Source: Turritopsis dohrnii (lineage: Eukaryota > Cnidaria > Hydrozoa > Anthoathecata > Oceaniidae). From it: 64,000 nt of DNA. Numbering within the stretch: the stretch's first letter is position 1; each line of letters begins with the position of its first letter. Location: NCBI GenBank assembly GCA_027922465.2, contig BQMF02000203.1:372001-436000 (forward strand), given 5' to 3'. The notes beneath the pieces are model-generated. The model worked only from the letters and a program-made list of their open reading frames with translations. It was not told the origin of the DNA and did no database searches. Shown here piece after piece: positions 43,874 to 55,158 of this stretch. A program made the position numbers and the translations under genes.

Positions 43874-46800
43874 ATGTTAGGCTGGCTGAAAGATGTCTAT
43901 AAACGCCACAAGAAGAAGATCTGGTTTACTGGCATATTTGTTGGTGGAACATACATTGTCTCCAAGTATATTTCTTGGAAATTGGAGGAATGGCAGCAAG
44001 CTAAAATATTAGAATTTATGCAGCAAACTAAAAAGCAATACCACTTTGAAAGCAATCAACGCACCTGCACCATGACGTTTATGTCATTCTTGCCAAATGT
44101 GCGTAATGCGATATCAGAACACATGAACATTGACGAATTGATAGAACAATTGAAAGGTAAACCCAAAAATAAACTAGAAATCTGGGAGCAGTTAAAGATC
44201 TTGAGCATGAGCCATTTGGTATGTTCAGTCATTACTAATGTAGTGCTATTGGTGTTTTTAAAAGTGGAGTTGAATATAGTTGGTGGTTATATGTTTGTTA
44301 CTTCATCAAACGAAGATGAACAAGTGAAACTAAATACTCAAATGAATGAAATCCAAGTAAAATATTTGAACAATGTCCGTTATTTTATTGAGGCACAGAT
44401 GCCCTGCCTTATTGGGAATTGCATTAAAGCTGTTGAAGGTATGATTACGAAAATGTTTGATGCTTCTTGTGCAAGATGAATCTCCGTTGCTATTGTTTCT
44501 GTCATATTTCTTTTTAAAAACAGCAACCAGAGTTGATTTGTCAAAGATTCAAACTTTTCTAACCATAACCAACTTTACTAGAAGTATTTATACCTGGATG
44601 AAGCATCAAGTATTTGTGAGGCAACTGATTTGCAACTTCTACACCAGCAATAGTCCGTAAATTATTCTAGTGTTTGGACCGAGTCAATTTAGCTTTAGGA
44701 ACGAAAATTTTCGGCGGAAATATTTTTGGCAGCCAAACTTTCGAAAGGAAAAACTTTCGAACAACGTTGCATTTTTTAATCTTTTTTTAAATCTGTAATG
44801 AAATGAAAGAAGTGCAACTTTCCTGAATACCCTGGATAGAAAAAAAACACAGGCTGAGAAAAGTTTTGATGCCAATCACAAAGTAAGTTTTATGACATCA
44901 CACAAAACAGTAATAGGAATAAGGTCACGTGACTTGGGTACTTTTCCATAAAATCTCTTGATATCCCTGAAATGCGATGGTTGTGTGAGAAGAACAATTC
45001 ACTCCACAATGAGTTGGACGATGATTTCATTTGCATATAAATAACGAAGCCATAGTTTGATAGTGAAAAACACAGAAACAGTATTGTTAAAACTAATTTA
45101 TTACACAAAGCTTTTCGTAAGATACTTTTTACATCTTCAGGTATTATAATTCTTAAAAGCTAAAAATACAAATTATATACACTGTTATTTACATTTAAAA
45201 GCCATCTTGGGAGTTTACGTAATGCCATTTTTAAACAGATTTAAGAAACATAAATGTCTAATTGGTCATTTATAATAGGTTTGTAGATGTGACTTCATAA
45301 CCTTGATTTCCGTATTCTTTTTCTCTCTTTCATTAGTAAACTGGCCATTAACTTTAGCAAATTTCGGAATAACAGTGTGATACAAAGCATGTTGTATGAA
45401 ACCGATACTCGATGCAGTGCGTTGTAATTTGAATGTTAAGTCTTTAAGATGGTGATATATTAAGGCTTTTTGTTTCTTGTTGTAGTTGGATATAAATAAC
45501 GAAGCCATAGTTTGATAGTGAAAAACACAGAAACAGTATTTCATTTGCGTAGATTAAAGTTTCTGTTTTTATTGCAGTACTTTCCGATACTATAACCTTT
45601 GTTTGAAAGAAGTTTTCTAAAAGCGTGAACAAACGATGATTTTCTTTCCAAAACAAAGAATTCACTGCTGCACGCCACTTTTATCTTCATAAGCTTCCAC
45701 CCTCTCTCGAATGTATTACATAAAAAAAGCTGTTGAAAAAGCATTTTCTTCTATTTTCCCAGACAAACGCAGTTTTTTTGCAGAAAACCTTTGACCGGTT
45801 GGTTCTGTACTGCTTCTGAATCGTATGCATTGCGGTGCTTTGGAGAGCCTAACTCGTCTCGCAACTTTGATCAAAAATGTGTCCGAAAGTTTCTCCTGCA
45901 GAAAGTTTTCGTTGTTAATTACATAGTGTTTCAGCCTGATTTTTTACTTTCAATAATAAGTTTTTGTCTCCAGTGATTGAGATTGAGTGTTTGACATTTT
46001 ATTCTAGAGGTTATATCTCCCATTTCATTAAAAGGGAAAATTTCATTTGGAAAGTTGAGTCAAGTCATTGATGAAGTGAAACAAAAGCTTTTCCTAATGA
46101 CATCAGAACCTGGAAACGATAAACATGCATTTTGTAAGTACATGGTCGACCCTGGTTGGACATGCATAGACGTGAATGATTTGTATGACAAGATGACTTC
46201 AGAAACAGTTGACGTTTTAGAAAGTGCCGATTGTGCTAGAGTGATTGATAAATGCTTAGTCAGTGGATTTGCCCAAGTTTTGGATCAGTTGAAAAATTCG
46301 TTTCACGGCTACGAAGGTTGCATTATCTTTCTTTTTGAATTCTTAGGGGCTGTTCATATGGAGGTGAGCTGGCCCGGTTAGCCGGGCTAGCTCACTTAGC
46401 AGAGATCTCACTGTCATTAAGAAATCTTTATAAAAATAAATTGTGTTCATATGAAAAGCGGGCTGGCTCACTTAAGTGAGATCTCATTTCATTTGACCGG
46501 GATCTCACCTAAGTGAGATGAAATTTGTTCATATGAACAGACCAGCCCGGCTTAGTGGGATAGATTTTAGGCAAGTGCGCACGCGTCGAAATTCGAATTA
46601 TTGTTTACGTGATGTAAACAACATTCTCCAGCCCGGTTAAGTGGGATGAGAAAAGCCATATGAACGCGGGGTGAATTTCATCTCATTCAAGTGAGCCAGC
46701 CCGGTTAACCGGGCCAGCTCACCTCCATATGAACAGCCCCTTAAGGTCTTTTTTGTTCTTGTTCAGTTTACAACTACGTTTTGCTGGCCTCATCATGAGT

Positions 46801-47097
46801 CAGCATGATTATTTATAACCTTTCCTAACATTACCATTATTATGCTTTTTTTAACGATTTTCGTTCTTTACAGACCCTGAAGCGATCGTATCTGTTGAAG
46901 AATGCATGACACGTGACTTTTTCAAGCCAATAGATTTGCCGTACGCCAAAGTTATACCGCTATTAAATGGACGAATTCACGAGATATATAAAGCAGGAAC
47001 AAACGAATTTCTGGACGCTGTCTTTTCTGAAAGTGTCCTAAGAGAGTTTTCCAGTAACATATATGATGCTTTCAGTAAAGATTATTTCCGATCGTAA
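43874..47097 (+). CDS. PEX3: PEX3, peroxisomal biogenesis factor 3
   Basis: PEX3 is a peroxisomal membrane protein that docks PEX19 carrying newly made membrane proteins. Three exons, 43874-44438, 46008-46316 and 46874-47097, join in frame (both introns phase 1) to 365 residues; human is 373. Seen: an N-terminal basic segment then one membrane helix (KKIWFTGIFVGGTYIVSKYI, residues about 14-33); the hallmark QYHFESNQRTC near 57; NKLEIWEQLKI; LNIVGGYMF; SLKGKISFGKL opening exon 2; and PYAKVIPLLNGRIHEI near the C-terminus. I chose the ATG at 43874 (MLGWLKDVYKRHKKK) because the family starts this way; an in-frame ATG at 43820 would add 18 residues. Intron 1 (1.57 kb) has a 51-bp internal direct repeat; intron 2 carries a Harbinger-like MITE. 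Confidence 0.93.
45035..45085 (+). repeat. 51-bp direct repeat in PEX3 intron 1, copy 1
   Basis: ATATAAATAACGAAGCCATA continuing to AACACAGAAACAGTATT recurs exactly at 45490-45540. Its origin is unknown. Confidence 0.75.
45490..45540 (+). repeat. 51-bp direct repeat in PEX3 intron 1, copy 2
   Basis: Same sequence as 45035-45085. In both places GATTTCATTTGC or ATTTCATTTGCG text lies beside it but on opposite sides, as if the copies were cut differently. Confidence 0.75.
46346..46740. mobile_element. Harbinger-like MITE (GGGGCTGTTCATATGGAGG ends) in PEX3 intron 2
   Basis: Perfect terminal inverted repeats, GGGGCTGTTCATATGGAGGT then GAGCTGGCCCGGTTA, are flanked by TTA on both sides, the 3-bp target typical of PIF/Harbinger elements. 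The interior is built of GAGATCTCAC and GGGCTGGCTCAC modules in both orientations, so most of it can fold. The larger element at 56790 uses the same modules. Confidence 0.85.
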
Positions 47098-47529
47098 ACG
47101 AACGAAGTCCAACAAGATGTCGAGAAACGACTTAATAGGTGACTTCCATAACTGAGATTCGTCGGTTATGAAAGAGACGCACACTCAGTTGGACAATTAA
47201 AAAAGAATATTAAATCTTTCCTTGCATCTGAAGAAAGCTCAGCGGGCAGGGTTTTTTTTAGTTTGGAATGCTACTAACGTCTGGATTCGTCAGTCACTGT
47301 TGAATTCAGAAGAGTTCGTGACCATACATTAATGCAGTTACCTGTTACTGACTGCTTATAATGCACATCAAAATGTTGAACCACCTCTCAGTTATTGCAA
47401 GAGAGGCTGGACGGGGAAGTATTGCAGTTTGTCGTAGTTTTTCTACTATAGTTTAATCACGAAACAAATTTCTTGTTTGGGAAGTATATTTTTTTTCTAA
47501 CTTTTTTATAATCTTCGGGTTTTTTTCCG
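47098..47529. other. PEX3 3' region
   Basis: Presumed 3' UTR and intergenic DNA; nothing else recognised. Confidence 0.35.
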
Positions 47530-47937
47530 TTCTTCATAACTTGATGTAGTAGAGGTAGGAGGACAAAATTTTAATTTTTGAGGACTTTACTCTCCACCAC
47601 AGGTGTCCTAAAGTCACATGGCTTGAACAGAACGTGTCACAATTGCTTATCTACCCCTCAACAATAATAAAACATTTCCTAATTACAACATGATTTTAAA
47701 TAGGTTTGTCATTCATAAAAATCGAAGACTTTTCCCCAATTTTGGTCAAATCAAACAAAATGACTGCTGAATTCGGAATCAATTGTATTTTATGCATTTT
47801 TTTTTCGAATTTTGGTACAAATTTTGCGAATTTTGCAATAATTTCACGAAAACGTTTCACAAAATCGTTCATGACTTGGATTAGCAGTGGAAACTGGAAG
47901 GGCAAGCGGAGACTCTACCTAAAGTCCATAAAAGTAC
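47530..47937. mobile_element. Decayed copy of the 35825-type MITE
   Basis: CATAACTTGATGTAGTAGAG, ACTTTACTCTCCACCACAGG and TGTCCTAAAGTCA match the right end of that family. The following GACTTTTCCCCAATTTTGGTC and TTCACAAAATCGTTCATGAC text matches its interior. Two partial copies side by side are likely. Confidence 0.5.
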
Positions 47938-47970
47938 ATTCTGGGATGGAAATAATGAATGAATGGAACT

Positions 47971-48190
47971 TTAAGCTTGGTTTCCAAAAAAATGAATTTT
48001 GTTGCACATAGTGCAACATAGTGTAGGCAATTGTTGCAGAGATGGAATTTTTCTATCTTTGCAACAGGTGTTGTACAAAATATCTTTTGTTGCACAACAT
48101 TCAGACTGTTTTCATCATACGCAAAACTTCTGCAACACAGTTGCACAACCGTTGTGCAACAAAAATAATTTTATTGGAAACCAAGCCTTA
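47971..48190. mobile_element. MITE with TTAAGCTTGGTTTCCAA ends
   Basis: The left TTAAGCTTGGTTTCCAA and right TTGGAAACCAAGCCTTA are inverted repeats. GTTGCACA/TGTGCAAC modules recur inside in both orientations. About 220 bp, no ORF. Confidence 0.75.
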
Positions 48191-48980
48191 TAAATAATAC
48201 GTAAGTAGTTAAATATGATATTTATAATATATAAAATATAATATAGGTCTGTGGCCTATATTATATGTGATCTTGAGAAATGGACTCTAGCTTTACGTAG
48301 TTCATTCTGCTATGTTCGCGACTTCTTACTGTCAACAGAAATTGCATGAAAGTGAGACAAATCACGTGTACTTTGCATTAAGAAACCAATTTTCTGGCTT
48401 AAATTCGTCTGAAAGAATGAGGTATACCTGAATGTGATGTTCATCCTTGCACATTTTACGTGGTTTTCCGCCCTCACAGTGGCGGTCAAACAAACTGTAT
48501 GTAAGGCGTTATTTCAGAAAGGGCGTACAATTTAATTTTACAAAGTAGCAAGCATTGGGTGTATTTCATACGCTTATTTTCATTCGGATTTATTGTAAGA
48601 AAGAAAAGTAACATATTCATGCAAACTTGTTCCCAGGTTTCTTTGTTGCTTTTTCACTTCCTCCACGTCCATGTGTTTCCTAATTTCTATCTCGATGGTC
48701 TGTTAAGAAGATTATCAAAATAATGAAATTTCAACAGCATCATTTGAAAGTGAAAATTCGACCATAAGCTCTGAAAATCTTGTTACCTCGACATTTTTTA
48801 GTCATCCAATTAAATATCAATTCTGATATACCCACAATTCGTTGCGACTACCACAATGCAAAGCAAACAAAGCAAGGTGTATTAAATTGCAGAATGAACG
48901 TCACTGATATTGTCAACATGAATGTAGCGTGAAGTTTTACGATGTGATAAAATCCAGGCACGCTGAACGAATAACTGAGA
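48191..48980. other. Downstream of the ETS gene; one possible extra exon
   Basis: Mostly AT-rich DNA. On the minus strand, a good acceptor (CTTCTTAACAG) at about 48700 opens a short frame reading TIEIEIRKHMDVEEVKKQQR and ending SEWLSYNKSE-like text at about 48590. It does not join the ETS exon in a usable phase, so it may be 3' UTR, an exon of another gene, or chance. Confidence 0.3.
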
Positions 48981-51401
48981 TTATAATCTTGTCCACATTT
49001 TCCCTTTTCCGAATTTGAAATGCAATCTTTTTCCTTCTATTTTTTGTAAAATGTCCAACGAGCAGTAATAACGAATAGCTCTCGATAGCTTATCATAAGT
49101 CATAGTTGTAGATCTCTTGCATTCTCCCCATAACGAGGCCATTTCTCGTGTGTTGGCTATTCGAAACTCGTGTTTTTCGTTGTCTACCCATTCAACACAT
49201 TTGCTGCTCGGATAAATTCGCTTTGATAGGATGTCTTTTAAAAAGTCCCATAAGTGGTAACACCGATTAGCTGAAAGGAAAAAATAATTCCTGGGTGAAT
49301 CTGATCATTAATGTACAGACTTACCGAGTCTTATTGTTTTATAACAAAAGACTATTGTTATAGAACAATAGAAATCCGAAAATTAATTCCCGCGAAATAT
49401 AATTTCCTTGATACACGTGCCCAGATTCGATTACACCTTTTCTATTACTAAATTAAAAAAAAGATAATGATTTATTTGTTTGTTGAACTGGAAAGAATCT
49501 GTAAACAATTTTTATCCAGATTATCGTTCCATGTATGTAAAGATTTTTGGTAAGCAATGAAATATAAAACAACTTAGCATATTTGCTATAATATCTTGTT
49601 AAAGCAATACGCACATTGTACTGTGTGGCGTCATCTACGGGATGGCTTTGTTATTTCAATAGTTTGATCCGTTTTAAAGATTTCGGCAATGTATACAAGC
49701 ATTTCTCGAAATCTGATTGGTTTAAAGTTTATTGACTACACAATACAAAATTATATTGTCCTGTAAACAGAGTCCGCCGCATTGGAATTTAATGGTCTGT
49801 ATCTTGTTTATTTATGTATTATCACTATAATGATAAATAATGGTGTTTGTACAAATGGGAAGTCTACCTGGGGATCAGTGTAAAGCAGTGGAATGTAATG
49901 AGAATTTTAAATAACCGTCTTTTCGAGAACACATGAAAGATGATTTATGTTATGCTACGAAATTTATGTCAATTTGCATGAATTTTACTGCGGGAGCTAT
50001 ATGAAATGTTTATTTTCAGACAGGATCCGCGGAACAGGGTGGCTAAGGGGGCTATAGCCCGCCCAATAATTTTATCGTAAATAGTAACTTTTAATTTCTC
50101 ATTAGTCAGCCCTCTCAAACAAAATTTCGCTCCGCGGTCACAACTTGGTACCAATTTTTAACTAATCCTTCACCCAGTTCTATTGACTCCGAAACATCCG
50201 AAGATTTCACGAGGGAACAGGCTGGTAGCAGTACCGCCAGGGACGCGGCCGGTAGAAGTTGTGCTCGCCCAGAGTGGGACTTGAACCCGCCGGAACCTGT
50301 GGTGTGCCAGTCGAACGCATTATGCCACTGCCGCTATAGTCCCGTCTTCTTACAAGCAACAAATACAAAAGTAATATTAATTGTTGAATTGACACTACTT
50401 ACTTCAATAATGATCAAATGCTCTTAAGAGACTGTTCTAATAAATGTATGGTATATCGAGTGACCCAAAAGGTTAGTATCTTATAAAAATATATTGAAAG
50501 TACATACGTTGTACACGAATCTTTCGAAGTTTACTCGATCGACGTTCTAAATAACCAATTGATGAAATAAAATAACAATGATTTAACAGGCAGTTTCCAG
50601 TGGGAAAAGTCGTCAAAAAGTGGACTACGATAAAGAGCGTTTTTATCGAAATCACGTGTATATTTCTATAGAAATGTACTCCTTCGCAGTGATTTTTTAA
50701 CAAATTTACCCACGGGGCTAGGAACAAAGACGAGAGTAGATTATTAAAATCAATAAGGAAATCGAATCACGTGACAAATCATACAGTAAGATACACGGTC
50801 TAACAATTTTACAATTTTACGTTTTTGTTTTTAAGCAAGTAAAATATAAAATACCTGAAACCGCCCTTTTGATTTTAGCGCCCCATCGTCTTCGCACCAG
50901 AGTTTTATCTTCACATTGGTGAAGGGATACCTTTGTACCCGAGTTGTCTTGTGCTTCCTTACAGTTCTGTTTTATGAAGGCGTCAGTTACCTTTCCAAGG
51001 AGATAAGCTGTCGTCTCTCTGTTGACGAAAAAAACGTCACTGTTGTGAGTGGTGTCGGGGTAATCCTCAAACAAGCATTTGCTTGTTGTAATATAATGAT
51101 GAGTCCTTTTAGAGGTCGGTTCGACAATCTTTTCCGAGCATCTATCTTCTTTTGTTGTTTCGTTGTTTAATATAGAGTCAGTTAATAACATAGTCGTGTC
51201 ATTGGTTGGTTTTGTTTGTTTATCACAACAGTCTGCAATGGAGATCGGCGATTCTTCCAGGAAATGCACATCATTTAGATATTCATCGAGATCGAAGTCA
51301 TCCGTGGAAACCTCTTCCGTAGCAAAAGCGTCAAACAAAGCGCTTATGGATTGGTCAAACGCATCGTCGGAATGAACGTCCAGTAAATCTCCGTGCATCA
51401 T
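48981..51401 (-). CDS. ETS-family transcription factor, compact two-exon gene
   Basis: ETS proteins bind GGAA/T core DNA through a winged helix. Exons 51401-50855 and 49270-48981 join in phase 1 to 278 residues. Exon 1 (182 codons) is acidic and Ser/Thr-rich (DDAFDQSISALFDAFATEEV, DFDLDEYLNDVHFLEE), likely a transactivation region, ending in a basic run KTLVRRRWGAKIKRA. Exon 2 holds the whole ETS domain (about 185-270): HLWDFLKDIL, WVDNEKHEFRI, MASLWGECK and the recognition helix MTYDKLSRAIRYY with the base-contacting arginines R246 and R249, then KRLHFKFGKGK. Only eight residues follow. No Pointed/SAM domain is present. The subfamily is not certain; HLW-FLKD and YDKLSR recall SPDEF/ELF-type domains. 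The 1.58-kb intron contains a tRNA-derived SINE and a mini-MITE. Confidence 0.88.
50210..50350 (-). mobile_element. tRNA-derived SINE head in the ETS intron
   Basis: Minus-strand text has an A-box-like TAGCGGCAGTGGCATAATGC and a B box GGGTTCAAGTCCCACTC. The acceptor and T stems do not pair fully, so it is a SINE head, not a tRNA gene. The body may extend to about 50040. It differs from the SINE at 13195. Confidence 0.55.
50621..50702 (+). mobile_element. Mini-MITE family M80, copy 2
   Basis: GGACTACGATAAAGAGCG to TCCTTCGCAGTGATTTTTTA, with the shared core ATATTTCTATAGAAATGTAC. It lies in the ETS intron. Confidence 0.75.
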
Positions 51402-52141
51402 TTGGTTTCTATGGCGAATAACGTCACCGTCAGTATTAGTATTGACGATGTTGACGTCACACTATCGTTAGCAGCTGCAATCTAGGGACTGTCTTCATGG
51501 TGTTTCTGGTCTGTTCAAAACCAGATAAGTATCTTGCGAACGCAAGGATGATTTGATTGTTAAGAATGACGTTCCAAATGGGATTAGGCTTATTGTGATC
51601 ACAATTTCCTAATCAGATATAGCCAAAAATATTTTGCAAGAATTGCTTGCACAGATAGTTGCTTTCTTCGTATACAATATATTATATTTTTGAAGAAGTT
51701 TGTTTGATATCGTGAAAATCAGGAGAATCAGGAGATTTAAATTTCCTTTTTTTCAGGAGAACTTTTTCAAAATCTTAAGGCGTTGTTTATACTAGGTTAT
51801 AACATCTGTTCTGATTTACATTAAAGTCTTGTTTTTGATTGGTTGAGATATTCTTTTCGGAAAGCTCACACCAATCAGAATGCTACCCTACACAATTCGA
51901 ACGCTTCCTATAAGTTATATTAATTTTCTTTTATACTTTTGAAGATCAGATTTAACAAGTTTCGATAGTAGGGAAGTTAATTAACAATTGAATAATTTTT
52001 GCATTGAGTGGATTAGAAATCTCAAGGCATCGCAGAGATACAGAGTTTCTTTGGAGTTTCCTCCAGCTGTCAATCTTTTAGATTTCGGTATGATAGTCAT
52101 TATATCGTCATGAAACTGTAACTTCAACGAGGACATGGAAG
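51402..52141. other. Upstream region of the ETS gene
   Basis: Promoter and 5' UTR should lie here. No specific element was recognised. Confidence 0.35.
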
Positions 52142-52314
52142 ACCAACCTCGTGCCCAGGGTTTCTTGCCTTTTTTTATATAAGACGGCGGTGAACGGGCC
52201 TTTGTTCATACCTCAACTAATCAGATTGCAATTTTAATCAGCGTTCGCCAGGGGTCTTCTTTACCGCCCTTTGTATATATCAATAAGGCAACAAACCCTG
52301 GGTACGAGATTGGT
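52142..52314. mobile_element. Foldback family F1, copy 3
   Basis: ACCAACCTCGTGCCCAGGGT then TTCTTGCCTT pairs with AAGGCAACA then AACCCTGGGTACGAGATTGG. At about 173 bp it is longer than the other two copies, with a GACGGCGGTGAACGGG...ACCGCC inner arm. Confidence 0.75.
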
Positions 52315-53360
52315 GAAAGTCGTGAAGAAAAGTGTTTTTGGTTGGTGACACAGTATTTAAAATATAGTGTGGGTGGGTATATCAACAAGTTAGGGCGTCT
52401 GGTTCATCTCATGTTACTGTTTTGCATAATTCCCCAATAGGTTAATGTAGGTTAAAAAAACATCACGCTATACAGTGTGTCCCGGAGAATTTCGGTCTGA
52501 GATTTTAACAGCCTAAAACTTTTCACACATATCTCAGATTTCAGCGATTTTTACACCATTCATATTATATCGTATTAATTTTGCTTGTGTCCTTTACAAT
52601 CAAATTTTTATTGTTTTGTTATTCAAGTGCATAGTGGATATAACCCTAACGCTAACCCATCACCATACACGTCTTCGTTTTTAATACGACTTCAAAACAC
52701 TACATTTGCATGTAGAACGAACAAATCTGATAATGATATCAGTAAAACTCAAAACTCTTTCCCAAAGTACATAGTGGATACAGTTCCATTCTCAAGCAAA
52801 TCTGTTAAAATTAATTAGTTTTGTCCGGTGTTACCTCCTAAATACCCAGCACAGCTCCTACCAGACCAGACTCCGACCAGAACGTAATGAAATAAAAATT
52901 TATTTCATGAGCTTGTAAGAAAGTAAAAATATTTACAGTTAATCATGTTGGTGGCGTCATAATCTATAACGCTTCCACGCTCATTTTGTTCCTTTGCTTT
53001 CTATACTTGATAAGCTATGCACAACTAGGAAATAGCTCTTTTGCATCACATCTATCAACTAAGAAGGCTGGGACAATAACAAGTTTTAGAAAATAAACAA
53101 ACAAACAAACAAACAAACAAACTAATAAAAACAAAGATGTGCTCCAAGTTGTTACGAAAATTTCGCCTACAAACTTCCACGCTTTTTAAAAGCTTATTCA
53201 CAAAGTAGATATGCTATACACTCACCTGTGAAGTTCTGCTTGAACCCCTACTATCATCAAAATGGTGACATGTCATACACTAACGTTGATTAAATGAAAT
53301 TCGTCCATTCTTAACATTATCCTTTTATACTGAAAAAATAATCAAACTATCAAAGTGTTA
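52315..53360. other. Non-coding; possible weak exon
   Basis: A plus-strand open stretch ending at a TAA at about 52816-52818 follows an acceptor-like TTGTTATTCAAG; I cannot tie it to any family. ACAGTGTGTCCCGGAGAATT near 52474 resembles one end of a mariner-like element, without a partner. An (AAAC)n run lies at about 53093-53123. Confidence 0.3.
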
Positions 53361-53362
53361 TA

Positions 53363-53388
53363 TTGAATTGAATTGAATTGAATTGAAT

Positions 53389-53419
<31 letters not shown>

Positions 53420-53423
53420 TTTT
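53363..53423 (+). repeat. (TTGAA)n followed by (TTTA)n microsatellite
   Basis: About five TTGAA units run into about eleven TTTA units. It resembles a retroposon tail, but no element body was recognised beside it. Confidence 0.75.
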
Positions 53424-53706
53424 GTGGCAATGTCACGACTCGCAAAAAGAAAGAAGAGATGGCGAGAAAATGACACATTTATTTACCGTTGACACATTGC
53501 AAAACACTTCCTTTCCATTAAAACCCACTGTTATTTCAGTTACGTCAAAAACTTTTTTTGCAGCTCAGTAAATTTACACTGTGAAGTTTCACTTTCGATG
53601 AGATTTTTAGATTAAAATAGTTTATTAATCAAGGACATATAAGGAAACATAATATTAACGAAAAGTTAACAACGAAATGCTCTTCCTTTTCATTGTAACA
53701 ATGAGG

Positions 53707-53970
53707 TAAGCCTGGCTCAGACCTGGCGATTACGATGATTGAAAAAACAATTTAATCATCGCAATCGCCAATCGCCAGGTGCGAACACTCTCAGGTACTT
53801 CGTTAGTAATTAGTAATCAATCAGTAACTTTTGATATTTCATCGTCGTAATAGCCAGGCGTTTATGGCGATTTTGAATACAACAAAAGTGTTCACATTAG
53901 ACGATTATGACGACTACAGCGACTACACTGAATTTTAATCGTCGTTATCACCAGGTCTGAACCGGGCTTA
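53707..53970. mobile_element. MITE (TAAGCCTGGYTCAGACCTGG ends), copy 1
   Basis: Left TAAGCCTGGCTCAGACCTGG, right CCAGGTCTGAACCGGGCTTA. Inside are GTGTTCACATTAGACGATTA and TTGATATTTCATCGTCGT, shared with copy 2 just downstream. Confidence 0.85.
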
Positions 53971-54052
53971 ATCAACAACACTGCACGAAAAATACTATTA
54001 ATTAAAAAAAAAAGCTTATGGAATCCTAAACCAGTTACATACTCTTTCCAGT

Positions 54053-54305
54053 TAAGCCTAGTTCAGACCTGGCCACACGACGATCAGTAAATAAGTTAAT
54101 CGTTGCAATCACCAATCACCTCTCAAGTATTTTATTAGCAAATAAGTAAGCAATCGGTCATTTTTGATATTTCATCGTCGTGATCGCCAGGCGTTTAACG
54201 ACGATTCTGACTATTGCAAAAGTGTTCACATTAGACAATAACGATGATTATGACGATTACACTGAATTTTGGTCTGAATTTTAATCTGGTCTGAACCAGG
54301 CTTTA
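54053..54305. mobile_element. MITE of the same family, copy 2
   Basis: TAAGCCTAGTTCAGACCTGG to TGGTCTGAACCAGGCTTTA, in direct orientation 82 bp after copy 1. The copies differ substantially, so this is more likely two insertions than a recent tandem duplication. Confidence 0.8.
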
Positions 54306-55158
54306 TACAGATAGCTAACAATACGTATTGTTGCCATCGGTACATTGAAAGGGAAAAAAAGCTATTATTGTATATTCTTTTTCAAACCATAAAGATACTT
54401 TTTTGATAAAACACAACCAAAAGATGACATCACCGCTATCGCTGTCAGCATCTGAAAGGAGCGTGTGTATCATTCCGAAATCATCTCGACTAAAATTAGG
54501 TGAAACTTAAAACCTAATTGGTGAAAATTAATCGCTGTGTTGAATTGAATTGAAAAACAAATATTTACAGTAAATTGTACAATCTGCGTATACGCATCAA
54601 TTGTTTCCAATAAAATAATCGCAGCAGTCTTCATCTGTACTTATCTCCAAACGAACTGTCTTGCAAAATAACATAAGTGTTCTTATAGGAACACACTGCA
54701 CAATACCCAGATCGAAAACATGACATTCCATGACACTTGACAAATTCTCGACAACTGGCTAAGTTTAACTTCTTTTCACTGAGGAAACTCATTTAATATA
54801 ACTTTCATTTTTAAGTAAAATAAAAGGAATTCAAACTTTCATTTTTAAGTAATTGCAATATAGTTTCTGAGATAGATATCATTTTCAGACATTTGCAATC
54901 GTAGGTATAAAACCCTGACCCAAAAACAAATTTCACAAGGACTGTTTTGCGCATGACATCTGGATACATCATTAACTTGTGTCCAATATCATCACGATGA
55001 AACAACACAGTCATTATTGGATACTTCGACAACAATATGACAATAACAATAATACTTTTTCTCAAGCCAGAGGGGGGTCTTTGATGCAGTGTGCATATTC
55101 GAGGGCAGCGCGCTTGAAATTTCCCCATTAGGGAGATTCGTAAACTCGACGAGTCTGT
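54306..55158. other. Non-coding stretch
   Basis: No exon recognised. CTTTCATTTTTAAGTAA is duplicated at about 54802 and 54836. Confidence 0.35.

Noticed and set aside
44515..44660. Possible extra PEX3 exon after an acceptor-like TTTTTAAAAACAG
   Set aside because: Skipping it and joining 44438 to 46008 keeps the frame and restores the conserved AVEEVISPISLKGK order; including it breaks family alignment.
50260..50345. A functional tRNA gene
   Set aside because: A and B boxes are present but the T and acceptor stems do not pair properly; SINE head is the better call.
50473..50727. Peptide sharing [11 protein letters not shown] with frames at 56694 and 63718
   Set aside because: The shared peptide is the M80 mini-MITE read in translation, not a protein family.
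52585..52818. 77-codon plus-strand ORF as a gene
   Set aside because: No recognised family; kept only as a weak possibility in the gap entry.
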